Made by a program: the position numbers and the translations under genes
Assembly (NCBI RefSeq): GCF_027158005.1
Contig: NZ_JAPVLQ010000001.1
Span: 877,745-941,744 of the forward strand
Direction of reading: 5' to 3'
DNA from: Rhodococcus sp. H36-A4
Lineage (GTDB): Bacteria > Actinomycetota > Actinomycetes > Mycobacteriales > Mycobacteriaceae
DNA length: 64,000 nt
The notes under the pieces: model-generated
Told to the model about the DNA's origin: nothing
Database searches by the model: none
What the model saw: the letters and a program-made list of their open reading frames with translations, nothing else
Shown here: one piece after another, positions 8,763 to 17,270 of the stretch
Layout of the letters: every line of letters starts with the position of its first letter
Numbering within the stretch: the stretch's first letter is position 1

Positions 8763-10295
8763 CTATCTGTTCAGACGCGCCGCGGACCGCGTCGGTTCCA
8801 CCCTTCGTTCGAGAGATTCTGGGTGAGAATTCGCCGGGTCGGACACGTCGAACTTCTCGATTCCGCGATCCAGCGATGCGAGGTCTCTATCGCACGCTGC
8901 GAGAACCGCCGCCCGATGTTGCGCGGCACCTCTCAGTGCGGCCTCGACTCGTCCGAGTTCGGTCTCGACCGAGATCGCCATCGCACGCGAAGTCTCACCT
9001 TCCGCCTGCGCGAAGGTGGTTTCGGCGGCGAGGATACGGGCGAGTGCACCCTGCTCCCACAACGACTTGGCCGATCCTGCCCTCTCGTACGCCCACGTAC
9101 GCACATGTGCCCGATCGGCAACCAGTGAGCGGGCGCGCACCAGCCACCAGGCAGCGAGGGCGCCGAGTATCAGCGAGAAGGGAATGACGGCAATCGCCAG
9201 CGCGGGCACCATCGACAACGGCGACACCGCAATTCGACCCAACCCGACACCCGCGGAGGCACCGACGAAAATCATGATGCGGTCTTCCATGCTTCGGCGA
9301 CGCGAGGTCGGTTCCTCGATCTCGGTCCGAGCCTCTACCTCAGCGGGCACTTCCGCGTCCAAACCTAGATCGGCATCGATCGAGCGCAGTCTCGTCACCA
9401 ACGAGGATTCCACTCCGTCACTGGCGCGTTCGAGCAACCGAGTCAGATGAGCGGGCAGTTGAGAGAGCTCCGCTCTGCTCGCGTTCTCGACAGATTCCCT
9501 TGCTTGAGAGATGAATTGGCGTGTCGCTTCATTGATCTCGTGCATCGTCTCTGCGCGAGTCAACTGAAGCCTGCTACGCAACGTCGCAGCGCGGTCGGTC
9601 CGCCCGCGATCACGAGAGTCGGCGAGACGAGCCCGCTCTGCGCGCAGCCCGGCTGTCGTCGACGCGCTCGTCACCGCCCGTGCCTTGTTCACGATCTCGC
9701 GACGCGCACCCGAGGCGGCCGCACGTACTGCTGCGTTGTATTTCCGCTCTCGCACCGCGTGGTCCGCCTGCACCATCGCTGAGCAGACGAACTCCCCGAG
9801 CGCATCGATGCCCGACTCGTCCACGAGTGAGGCGCGCGCGTCGCGATCTGCCGAGGTACGGCTGCACTCGGCGAGCTTGGCGGAAGTGGGCCACAGGGAC
9901 ACGTCGACTGCACGAGGAACTCGGTCGCTGATCACTGCCGACACCGATCGCCGAACCTCACGCCAATCTCGGTGAGCATCGATCTTGTTGATCACCACAG
10001 CGACGGTCGTCGACTCCAACGCGGGCGCCAGCTCGGCCAGGGCGTCACGGCCGAGCGGTGCGGACGCGTCGAGTACGTACACCACCACCGCTGCCGTGGT
10101 GACGTCGTGAGCCCACTCGAGCACCCCGTCCGCTGCGACGGCCAACTCCTTCTCGACGGCGGAGACGCCCGATCCACCGACGCCGGAGAGGTAGACGCCG
10201 CGGGGAACCGCGCGTCGTGCGTTCGCGATGTCGTCCGTCCCGGTCGGAAACCACCGGCGAACGACGCTGTCCATGTCGGCGGGTACGTCGATCAC
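8763..10295 (-). CDS. Dynamin/GTPase-like protein with degenerate P-loop (Rv0210-like)
   Basis: A 510-residue protein. The start is taken as GTG at 10295, because its GTGA overlaps the stop of the upstream gene. Near residues 38-45 a P-loop-like GVGGSGVS lacks the invariant lysine; a VINKID element matches the G4 guanine-specificity motif. A helical region rich in Ala, Arg and Glu with coiled-coil character follows, then a pair of hydrophobic segments (GASAGVGLG and ALAIAVIPFSLILGALAAWWLV) that could be a membrane hairpin, then more helix. This resembles bacterial dynamin-like proteins. The partner gene upstream has an intact P-loop. In M. tuberculosis, Rv0209/Rv0210 sit at the same place. 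Function unknown. Confidence 0.75.
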   Translation of the reverse strand: MIDVPADMDSVVRRWFPTGTDDIANARRAVPRGVYLSGVGGSGVSAVEKELAVAADGVLEWAHDVTTAAVVVYVLDASAPLGRDALAELAPALESTTVAVVINKIDAHRDWREVRRSVSAVISDRVPRAVDVSLWPTSAKLAECSRTSADRDARASLVDESGIDALGEFVCSAMVQADHAVRERKYNAAVRAAASGARREIVNKARAVTSASTTAGLRAERARLADSRDRGRTDRAATLRSRLQLTRAETMHEINEATRQFISQARESVENASRAELSQLPAHLTRLLERASDGVESSLVTRLRSIDADLGLDAEVPAEVEARTEIEEPTSRRRSMEDRIMIFVGASAGVGLGRIAVSPLSMVPALAIAVIPFSLILGALAAWWLVRARSLVADRAHVRTWAYERAGSAKSLWEQGALARILAAETTFAQAEGETSRAMAISVETELGRVEAALRGAAQHRAAVLAACDRDLASLDRGIEKFDVSDPANSHPESLERRVEPTRSAARLNR

Positions 10296-11353
10296 GGGCG
10301 GGCTCGCATTCGCAGATAACCCCGCGAGATCGCGCGTGCTGCCCGGCTGTAGTTCGGATCTTCGGTGGATTGTGCGCGTGCGAGCCACAGTGCGGCCGAT
10401 TCGACCTTGTTCCCCGGCCCCGCCGTCTCGCCGAGCGCATCCAACGCGGACCGCATGATCGCCAGGACTGCCTGGTCGGAGGCAAGGAAGGTCTCGAGTT
10501 CCTCGGCGCTCGTCGGATGCTCGGCAGCAAGTTCGGTCAACCGGTGCAGTAGGCGCGCCTGCCTTTCGATGCGCACCCGCTCGACGCTCTGCCGAACGGT
10601 GTCGATGAACCGCGCCGCTCCACTGACATCGAGAAGCAGAAGCCGGATCCGCACGTCATCCATCGTGGGATCGGAACCAAGCGCCTCTACTACAGTGCGC
10701 ACACCGAGAATTTCGATGCGTTCGACGAGTTCGTCCCGCTCGGCCGCAGTCGGCACGTCCCGCGACTCCGAGGTGTGGTGAATGTCGGCACGCAGAAACC
10801 TCTCCCTCGTCAGCATCATGTCCGGGGAAAGGTGTGGAGCCGCTCGGCGGAGCATCTCGAAGGACTTCGGCTCTCCCTCCGACACCGCCCGGGCGATCGT
10901 CCCCATCAGCGCAAACACTTCGATACCGACCGCGGACGTCAACCGGTCCAGCGCCCCCACAAGATCGTCGACGGTGTCGGCTTTGGCCAGTACCGGCACT
11001 ACGTGCGACGCCGACGCCATGGCGTCGACATCTGCCTTCTGGGCGCCACTCGTGAGCACGTAGACCACTACGTCCCCGTCGAGATCGGGATCGGGTGCGC
11101 TCGGCACGTCCATTGCAGCGGTCTCGGTGATCTCGACGTCTTCCCAACCGACGTCTGGGAACCGGGAAACAGTGGATGCAGTCAGCACCGCACGCACCGA
11201 GGACTTGCCCACCCCGACCCGACCGGACACTTGAATGCGAATCCGGGCGAAGCAGCGGTCGAGCGCGAGACCGATCTCACGGCCCGAACCTGGATTGCAT
11301 TCGGACACACTCGACGCTAGAGAGCGCATTCGGCCCTGGTTCACTCCGCTCAT
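10292..11353 (-). CDS. GTPase-like P-loop protein (Rv0209-like)
   Basis: A 353-residue protein. ATG at 11353 is chosen for its strong GGTGGGGGGAC ribosome-binding site; longer in-frame starts to 11485 lack one. A good Walker A, GRVGVGKSS, lies at residues 44-52, and VPVLAKADTVDD looks like the G4 region of a dynamin-type or Era-type GTPase. The C-terminal half is helical. It is translationally coupled (GTGA, 10292-10295) to a larger homologue whose P-loop lacks lysine, so the two probably act as a heteromer; that is inference. It is divergent from trmB. No membrane segments are seen. Confidence 0.75.
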   Translation of the reverse strand: MSGVNQGRMRSLASSVSECNPGSGREIGLALDRCFARIRIQVSGRVGVGKSSVRAVLTASTVSRFPDVGWEDVEITETAAMDVPSAPDPDLDGDVVVYVLTSGAQKADVDAMASASHVVPVLAKADTVDDLVGALDRLTSAVGIEVFALMGTIARAVSEGEPKSFEMLRRAAPHLSPDMMLTRERFLRADIHHTSESRDVPTAAERDELVERIEILGVRTVVEALGSDPTMDDVRIRLLLLDVSGAARFIDTVRQSVERVRIERQARLLHRLTELAAEHPTSAEELETFLASDQAVLAIMRSALDALGETAGPGNKVESAALWLARAQSTEDPNYSRAARAISRGYLRMRARP

Positions 11354-11539
11354 GTCGTCCCCCCACCGAGATTGCTGCACGTAACCGGGCTTTGCGCTCA
11401 CGACAGGGTCCCCACCCGTCGTGCGGACCGATTCTGACACAGACCCGCCAGAAACTTTCAACAGAAGACACCCGCTGGCCTGCATTTACACGCAAAGTCT
11501 CAACTTCAACTCCAGACCCATCTGTCACACGCTCGCCCG

Positions 11540-12298
11540 ATGGGCGACAATGGTCCAGTGAACGACGCACGAAGCACCACGCCGAACCTCGAACCAGGGG
11601 ACGACCAGGGCCAGAATCGAGGGTCCCGGCTGTACCCGAGGGTGACGAGCTTTCGCTCCCGGCGCGGAGCTTTGACCGCCGCGCAGCAGACCACCTGGGG
11701 CACGCTGTGGCCGAAGATCGGCCGCGATGTCGCTGACGACCCGATCGACATCGATGGATGGTTCGGCCGTCAGGGTCCGGCGATCCTCGAGATCGGATCC
11801 GGAACCGGCACCGCCACGACCGCGATGGCTCAGGCCGAACCGCATGTGAACTTGATGGCGGTCGAGGTCTACCGCCCAGGCCTCGCACAGACGCTGCAGC
11901 AAATCGAGCGCGAGGAGATCGACAACATTCGTCTACTTCGCGGCGACGCGATGGACGTGTTGGAGAACATGCTGACCTCGGAATCGCTGACGGGCGTCCG
12001 GGTGTTCTTTCCGGACCCCTGGCCCAAGGTCCGCCACCACAAACGACGGCTGCTGCAGGCCCCCACGTTCGCGATGATCGCCGACCGACTGAAGCCGGGC
12101 GGAGTTCTGCATGTAGCAACCGATCACGCCGAGTACGCAGAATGGATCGCCGAGGCCGGGAACGCAGAACCGTTGCTGACCGTTCTCGATTGGGAGTCTC
12201 CGATGACACACGAGCGACCCGTCACCAAGTTCGAGGGCAAAGCCCAACTTGTGGGCAGCTCGGTGACGGAGTTGATATGGGGGAAGATCACACCATGA
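11540..12298 (+). CDS. trmB: tRNA (guanine-N7-)-methyltransferase
   Basis: A 252-residue TrmB. The SAM motif LEIGSGTGTATTAMA starts about residue 77, and the family hallmark FPDPWPKVRHHKRR, containing the catalytic aspartate, is near residue 155; the C-terminal TKFEGKAQ segment that contacts tRNA is present. It forms m7G46 in the variable loop of tRNAs. The first 35 residues are disordered and poorly conserved. The end overlaps the next gene by ATGA (12295-12298), so the two are translationally coupled, as for Rv0208c and Rv0207c. Confidence 0.95.
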   Translation: MGDNGPVNDARSTTPNLEPGDDQGQNRGSRLYPRVTSFRSRRGALTAAQQTTWGTLWPKIGRDVADDPIDIDGWFGRQGPAILEIGSGTGTATTAMAQAEPHVNLMAVEVYRPGLAQTLQQIEREEIDNIRLLRGDAMDVLENMLTSESLTGVRVFFPDPWPKVRHHKRRLLQAPTFAMIADRLKPGGVLHVATDHAEYAEWIAEAGNAEPLLTVLDWESPMTHERPVTKFEGKAQLVGSSVTELIWGKITP

Positions 12299-12999
12299 GC
12301 GTCAGCGAAGAGGTACCGAATACAGCTTTCGCTCCCATACCCGCCCTCGACGCAAGTGATTCTCATCACAACAAGCGAGTACTTCTGGTGTGGGATGCCC
12401 CTAACCTCGACATGGGGCTCGGCGCAATTCTCGGCGGCAGGCCGACTGCGGCTTACCGCCCACGGTTCGATGCGCTGGGCCGATGGCTGTTGCAGCGCAC
12501 CGCCGAACTGTCGACGAACGGTTCGGGGATCCTCGAAGCCGAGGCAACGGTATTCACCAATATCGCTCCAGGCAGCGCCGACGTCGTTCGACCCTGGGTC
12601 GAAGCGTTGCGTAACGTGGGTTTCGCGGTGTTCGCCAAGCCCAAGGTGGACGAAGACAGTGATGTCGACGACGACATGCTCGACCACATCGAGTTTCGTA
12701 ATCGCGGTGGCGGGCTTGCCGGAGTCATGGTCGCTTCGGCTGATGGCCAGGCTTTTCGTGAGCCACTGGAGAGCATCGCCGCAACTGGTGTGCCCGTTCA
12801 GGTGCTCGGGTTCCGTGAGCACGCAAGCTGGGCGGTCACATCGGAGACTCTGGAGTTCCTCGACCTCGAGGACATTCCCGGAGTCTTCCGTGAGTCTCTG
12901 CCCCGCGTGAGTCTCGACTCGCTGCCGGATGAAGGCGCATGGCTGCAGCCGTTCCGACCACTGTCCGCCCTTCTCGTCGGGCGTCAAGGAGTTTCTTAA
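12295..12999 (+). CDS. NYN-domain protein (PIN-like fold, Rv0207c-like)
   Basis: A 234-residue protein starting at the ATG that overlaps the trmB stop. After about 20 variable residues it reads VLLVWDAPNLDM, the start of a NYN/PIN-like nuclease fold with a conserved acidic residue; a second cluster of aspartates (DEDSDVDDDMLDH) and a GVMVASADG strand later in the chain fit the remaining acidic sites. The family is thought to process RNA. It lies between trmB and mmpL3 with one base before the mmpL3 start, the same order as Rv0208c-Rv0206c. Substrate unknown. Confidence 0.85.
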   Translation: MSVSEEVPNTAFAPIPALDASDSHHNKRVLLVWDAPNLDMGLGAILGGRPTAAYRPRFDALGRWLLQRTAELSTNGSGILEAEATVFTNIAPGSADVVRPWVEALRNVGFAVFAKPKVDEDSDVDDDMLDHIEFRNRGGGLAGVMVASADGQAFREPLESIAATGVPVQVLGFREHASWAVTSETLEFLDLEDIPGVFRESLPRVSLDSLPDEGAWLQPFRPLSALLVGRQGVS

Positions 13000-13000
13000 A

Positions 13001-16000
13001 GTGTTCGCCAGATGGGGAGATCTCGTCTACCGCTTGCGGTTCACGGTCATCGGAGTCATGGTGGCCGGGCTTCTGGGCTTCGCAGCGTACGGATTGGATC
13101 TCAACGACCATCTGAGCCAGAGCGGCTGGGACGACCCGGGATCGGAGTCGGCCCAGGCCGCTCGCCTCGCCGACGAGACCTTCGGGCGTGATCAGTCCAG
13201 CGACGTGATCGTTCTCTACACCGCGCCCGAAGGTAAAACCGTCGACGACCCGGACTTCAACGCGAAGGTCACCGACAGCCTCAACTCTCTTGTCGGCGAG
13301 CATCCCGATCAGATCTCCAAGATCAACGGAACCTACTTCAAGGTCGACAACGCCGTCAGCGCCGTGGCGCTGGCTACCCCGGATAGAACCCACGCCATCG
13401 CCAGTATCGCGATAGTCGGTGACAACGACACCGAGCTGACCAACAATTTTCAGGAGATCAAGGACGTCTTCTACGTCGACGGCGTCGACGTGCAGGTCAC
13501 CGGCCTGCAGGCGGTCGCCGGAGCCTTGCAGTCGACCATGGCCGGCGACATCCACCGGATGGAATTGCTCGCCATTCCCGCCGTCGCAGTACTGCTCTTC
13601 TTCATCTTCGGCGGCGTAGTGGCCGCAGCGCTGCCCTTGATCGTCGGTGGCCTCACGGTCGTCGGAGCCAACGGAATCGTCAAGGTCTTCACCAACTTCA
13701 CCGAAGTCAACAGCTTCGTCGCACCGGTGGTCTCTCTCGTCGGTTTGGGCTTGGCCATCGACTACGGGCTCTTCATCGTGTCCAGATTCCGCGAAGAACT
13801 CGGCGATGGCTACTCGACCACCCAAGCTGTCCGACGCACGGTCATGACTGCAGGCCGCACCGTGGTCTTCTCGGCGACGATGATCGTCGCCTCGTTGGGC
13901 GGCCTACTGCTCTTTCCGCAGGGCTTCCTCAAATCTGTCGCCTACGGCTCGATCGCCACCGTCGCACTCGCCGCACTGACAGCGATCACGATTCTGCCCG
14001 CGATGCTCGCGATCCTCGGCCCACGCGTCGACGCGCTGGGTTTGAAGTTCATGCGCAAGACCAAGTCGTCCGAAGAAATCGAGAACGGCATGTGGGGCAA
14101 GCTGACCCGCTGGGTCATGCAGAACCCGCTCAAGGTGACGATCCCGATCGTGCTCGGCCTGGTGCTGCTGACGCTCCCCGTCGGCAACATCAAATTCGGT
14201 GGAATCAACGAGACCTACCTGCCGCCCGACAACATCACCCGTGAAGCGCAGGGCGAGTTCGACGAACTGTTCCCAGGGTTGCGTACCGAACCGCTCAAGC
14301 TAATCATCTCCAATGCTCAAGGCTCATCCCTCGCGCAGATCACCAAGCAGGCCAACGAGGCCCCCGGGTTGATCGAGAAGTTCGCTCCCGACGGCGCGAG
14401 CAAAGACGGCGTCATCGTCTTCAAGGCCGGCCTCATCGACCGCAACGACTCCAAACCTGCCATCGACTACCTGCGAAGTATCGACGTGCCCGCCGGGGCC
14501 ACGGTGATGGTGACAGGAACTCCTGCGATCGAGCAGGACAGTATCGCCGCCCTCATCGACAACCTGCCGCTGATGGCACTTCTGGTCATCTTCGTGGTGA
14601 CGCTGTTGATGTTCTTGACCTTCGGATCGCTGGTGTTGCCGATCAAGGCTGTCCTCATGACGACGCTCGGGTTGGGCGCGACGATGGGCATTTTGACGTG
14701 GATCTTCATCGACGGCAACGGCGCGAGCTTCATGAACTTCACGCCTGGGCCGATCATGGCACCAGTGTTGGTGTTGATCATTTCCATCGTCTTCGGACTG
14801 TCCACCGACTACGAAGTCTTTCTCCTCTCTCGCATGGTCGAAGCCCGCGAAAAGGGAGCCAGCACCAGCGAGGCAATCCGCATCGGTACCTCGCATACCG
14901 GCCGAATCATCACCGCGGCCGCCCTGATCCTCATCGTCGTGACAGGCGCATTCGCGTTCTCCGACCTGGTGATGATGAAGTACATCGCCTACGGCATGAT
15001 CGCCGCGCTCATCATCGACGCGACGCTCATCCGCATGTTCCTCGTCCCTGCCACCATGAAACTGCTCGGCGACGACTGCTGGTGGGCACCGCAATGGATG
15101 AAGCGAATTCAGCAGCGGCTCGGCCTCGGCGAGACGATCCTCGAGGACGAGCTGATGCCGGACGACGTCCCCGAACTCGCGCTCGTCGGCGGACGCCCGG
15201 TCACCACCGTGAAGCCGCCGATGAGGCCGACGCCACAAGCCGCGGAACCTCTGACCGAACCGATCCCGATGATCGCGCCATCGAGCGCGGGTCCCGTTCG
15301 ATCGACCTATGCGGCAAAAGAAGCAGAACGGCGTTCGGCGACGGGCAAGCCTGCCAATGCACCATCCGAGGACACTCAGGCAGCCGAGATCGTTCGGGCT
15401 GCTCCCCCCGTCGTGCAGCCGGAGCCCCAGCAGCCACCAGTTCGGCAGCAACCGGTAGTCCCAGAGCGGCCAGTGGTGCGGCAGCAGCCGGTGGTCCCGG
15501 AACAGCCTGCAGTTCCTGAGCAGCCGATGGTTCGGCAGCAGCCACCCCGCACCCCGGAGCCTGTACGGGCCGCCGCACCGGACTCCCGCTCGATCGAGAG
15601 CTGGCTTGCGGATCTACGTGCGCCCACCGACTCTCCCGAAGCTCCGAAGGAGGCCACCGCGACGCCTGCCGAGCGCTCGGTGTCCAATGGCGCCCGTAAC
15701 GGCTCCTACAGCAGTAGTTCGACCGGCCGCGAGTCCGACAGCTCGCGCACCGGAACGGGTGGGAACCGCGACTACCCCCAAGGCAGCGGTTCCGGCGCAG
15801 ATCGCACGACCAACGGATCTCCGCGTAACGGCTCCCACGCCAACGGCTCCCACACCAACGGCTCCCAGACCAATGGCTCGCACACCAACGGTTCCGCCGG
15901 CAGCGGCGCCGGTGCCCGTCCAAGCGAACCGCGTACGCGCTACGACATCACGACCCGAAATGCTCCTGGCCGACGCAACGAGACCCCTAGTGATCCGCCG

Positions 16001-16186
16001 ACGCCTACCAGCCCTGAGCGCTCGGACTCGACGGCGGACACGGACACGCCGTCGCAAGGTCGACGTCGAATGAACGAACCCGTCAATCCTGATCCGTCGG
16101 AAGCCGATATCGACAGCGGACGCCACCGCGGCGGGCAGCAGGCCTTGAGCGTCAGCGAACTCCTCGCACGGGAGCGTAGGAAGTAG
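13001..16186 (+). CDS. mmpL3: MmpL3-type RND transporter of trehalose monomycolate
   Basis: A 1061-residue RND protein. The chosen start is GTG at 13001, with AAGGA 10 nt upstream and one base after the preceding stop. It has two repeats of one plus five transmembrane helices with large periplasmic loops. The proton-relay Asp-Tyr pairs of MmpL3 are visible in LAIDYGLFIVSRF and in LSTDYEVFLLSRM. The C-terminal 340 residues are a cytosolic, low-complexity tail with Pro-Gln-Val repeats and a run of NGSHT units. MmpL3 flips trehalose monomycolate to the periplasm for outer-membrane assembly and is essential in mycobacteria. A decayed partial copy lies just downstream. Confidence 0.95.
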   Translation: MFARWGDLVYRLRFTVIGVMVAGLLGFAAYGLDLNDHLSQSGWDDPGSESAQAARLADETFGRDQSSDVIVLYTAPEGKTVDDPDFNAKVTDSLNSLVGEHPDQISKINGTYFKVDNAVSAVALATPDRTHAIASIAIVGDNDTELTNNFQEIKDVFYVDGVDVQVTGLQAVAGALQSTMAGDIHRMELLAIPAVAVLLFFIFGGVVAAALPLIVGGLTVVGANGIVKVFTNFTEVNSFVAPVVSLVGLGLAIDYGLFIVSRFREELGDGYSTTQAVRRTVMTAGRTVVFSATMIVASLGGLLLFPQGFLKSVAYGSIATVALAALTAITILPAMLAILGPRVDALGLKFMRKTKSSEEIENGMWGKLTRWVMQNPLKVTIPIVLGLVLLTLPVGNIKFGGINETYLPPDNITREAQGEFDELFPGLRTEPLKLIISNAQGSSLAQITKQANEAPGLIEKFAPDGASKDGVIVFKAGLIDRNDSKPAIDYLRSIDVPAGATVMVTGTPAIEQDSIAALIDNLPLMALLVIFVVTLLMFLTFGSLVLPIKAVLMTTLGLGATMGILTWIFIDGNGASFMNFTPGPIMAPVLVLIISIVFGLSTDYEVFLLSRMVEAREKGASTSEAIRIGTSHTGRIITAAALILIVVTGAFAFSDLVMMKYIAYGMIAALIIDATLIRMFLVPATMKLLGDDCWWAPQWMKRIQQRLGLGETILEDELMPDDVPELALVGGRPVTTVKPPMRPTPQAAEPLTEPIPMIAPSSAGPVRSTYAAKEAERRSATGKPANAPSEDTQAAEIVRAAPPVVQPEPQQPPVRQQPVVPERPVVRQQPVVPEQPAVPEQPMVRQQPPRTPEPVRAAAPDSRSIESWLADLRAPTDSPEAPKEATATPAERSVSNGARNGSYSSSSTGRESDSSRTGTGGNRDYPQGSGSGADRTTNGSPRNGSHANGSHTNGSQTNGSHTNGSAGSGAGARPSEPRTRYDITTRNAPGRRNETPSDPPTPTSPERSDSTADTDTPSQGRRRMNEPVNPDPSEADIDSGRHRGGQQALSVSELLARERRK
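15445..15550 (+). repeat. Pro-Gln-Val low-complexity repeat in mmpL3
   Basis: Imperfect repeats encode alternating QQPVVPE and RPVV/QPAV units in the cytosolic tail of MmpL3. They are in frame and belong to the protein. Confidence 0.7.
15827..15895 (+). repeat. 15-bp tandem repeat (NGSHT units) in mmpL3 tail
   Basis: Four and a half near-identical 15-bp units of the type AACGGCTCCCACACC encode NGSHA, NGSHT, NGSQT, NGSHT and NGS. The unit length keeps frame, so copy number can vary without breaking the gene. Confidence 0.8.
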
Positions 16187-16234
16187 TCCTAGCGCAGTCG
16201 AATTACACCCCCCGGATCGATCTCGGTGCCGTCT

Positions 16235-17222
16235 ATGCGTAAAACCAAGCCGTCCGAGGAAATCGAGAACGGCATGTGGGGCAAGCTGACCCGCTGGGTC
16301 ATGCGTCGTCCCCTCGAGTTTGCTGTCACGATCGTGCTCGCACTACTGGCGCTTACCCAGTAGGAAGGATCGAATTCGGGCTGGTGATCTCGAACGCGCA
16401 GGGTGCGTCCCTCGGGCCGATCACCAAGCAAGCCAACGAGGCTCCCGGACTCGACGAGAAGTTCGTACCTGTCGGTGCAAGCAAAGACGGTGTCATCGTC
16501 ATCAAAGCAGGCTTCGAAGACCGCAACGATTTCCAGCCTGCGATCGATCACCTGCGCGGAATCGAAGTTCCGGACGGCGCAAGCGTCCAGATCACAGGAA
16601 CCCCTGCGACAGAACAGGACTCGATCACTGCACTGGTGGATCGACTGCCACCGCGATCCTGGTAGTCCTCATCGTGACACTGTTGATGTTCCTGACGTTC
16701 GGATTGGGCGCGACGATGGGCATTCTGTCGTGGATCTTCATCGACGGGCATGGTTCAAAGTTGTTGAACTTCACGCCGGGTCCGACCATGGCGATGATCC
16801 TGCTGCTCATCCGCGCGAGCGGTGGTCGAGGCGCGAGCGGATGGTCGAGGCGCGAGCGGATAGTCGAGGCGCGAGACAAGGGCGAAAGCGCCATCGACGC
16901 AATCCGAATCGGCACTTCACATTCCGGACGCATCATCACCGCGGCAGCACTGATATTCATCGTGGTGACAGGCTCGTTCGCATTCTCGGACCTGGTGATG
17001 ACGAAGTACATTGCCTTCGGCATGATTGTCGCGCTCATCATCGATACGACGGTGATCCGCATGTTCCTAGCCCCGGCAACCATGAAGCTTCTCGGCGACA
17101 ACTGTTGGTGCACACCGGAATGGATGAAGCGCATCCAGCGTCCAACCGGCCTCGGCGAGCCGGTCCTGGAGGATCAGAGCGTCGAGACTTCGGCTGGACA
17201 CCAATCAACAAGCGCACGTTGA
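16235..17222 (+). pseudogene. Decayed partial tandem copy of mmpL3
   Basis: The first about 80 nt nearly repeat mmpL3 from about 14050, including an exact run over 40 nt long. The frame ends in a stop at 16361-16363 (ALLALTQ*). Similarity then resumes after a deletion at the segment encoding LVISNAQGASLG, shifts frame again near 16660, and lacks the residues GSLVLPIKAVLMTTLG through a 45-nt deletion in the next segment. The helical part with SHSGRIITAAALIF through WMKRIQ remains, ending at a stop at 17222. The 988 nt correspond to about 1.13 kb of mmpL3 (14.05-15.18 kb). No single frame can make a working transporter. Confidence 0.88.
16823..16879 (+). repeat. 19-bp triplication inside the mmpL3 remnant
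   Basis: Three head-to-tail copies of TGGTCGAGGCGCGAGCGGA at 16823-16841, 16842-16860 and (diverged) 16861-16879. In intact mmpL3 the matching place has a single ATGGTCGAAGCCCGCGAAAA. The expansion shows replication slippage in sequence that is no longer selected. Confidence 0.8.
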
Positions 17223-17270
17223 TCTCTGGGTTTCGAGTTTGTGTCGGTGGGAGAAGTTACACTCGACAGT

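Noticed and set aside
12929-13000. Longer mmpL3 start at 12929
   Set aside because: It would overlap the NYN gene by 71 nt; GTG at 13001 has its own ribosome-binding site and gives the family N-terminus.
14324-15451. 375-codon frame opposite mmpL3
   Set aside because: Antisense shadow of the transporter; composition is an artefact of its codons.
15827-15895. CRISPR-like array
   Set aside because: Units are contiguous 15-bp repeats without spacers and encode an in-frame NGSHT repeat of MmpL3.
16823-16879. Mobile-element terminal repeat
   Set aside because: Head-to-tail copies with no inverted partner or transposase nearby; slippage in the mmpL3 relic explains them.
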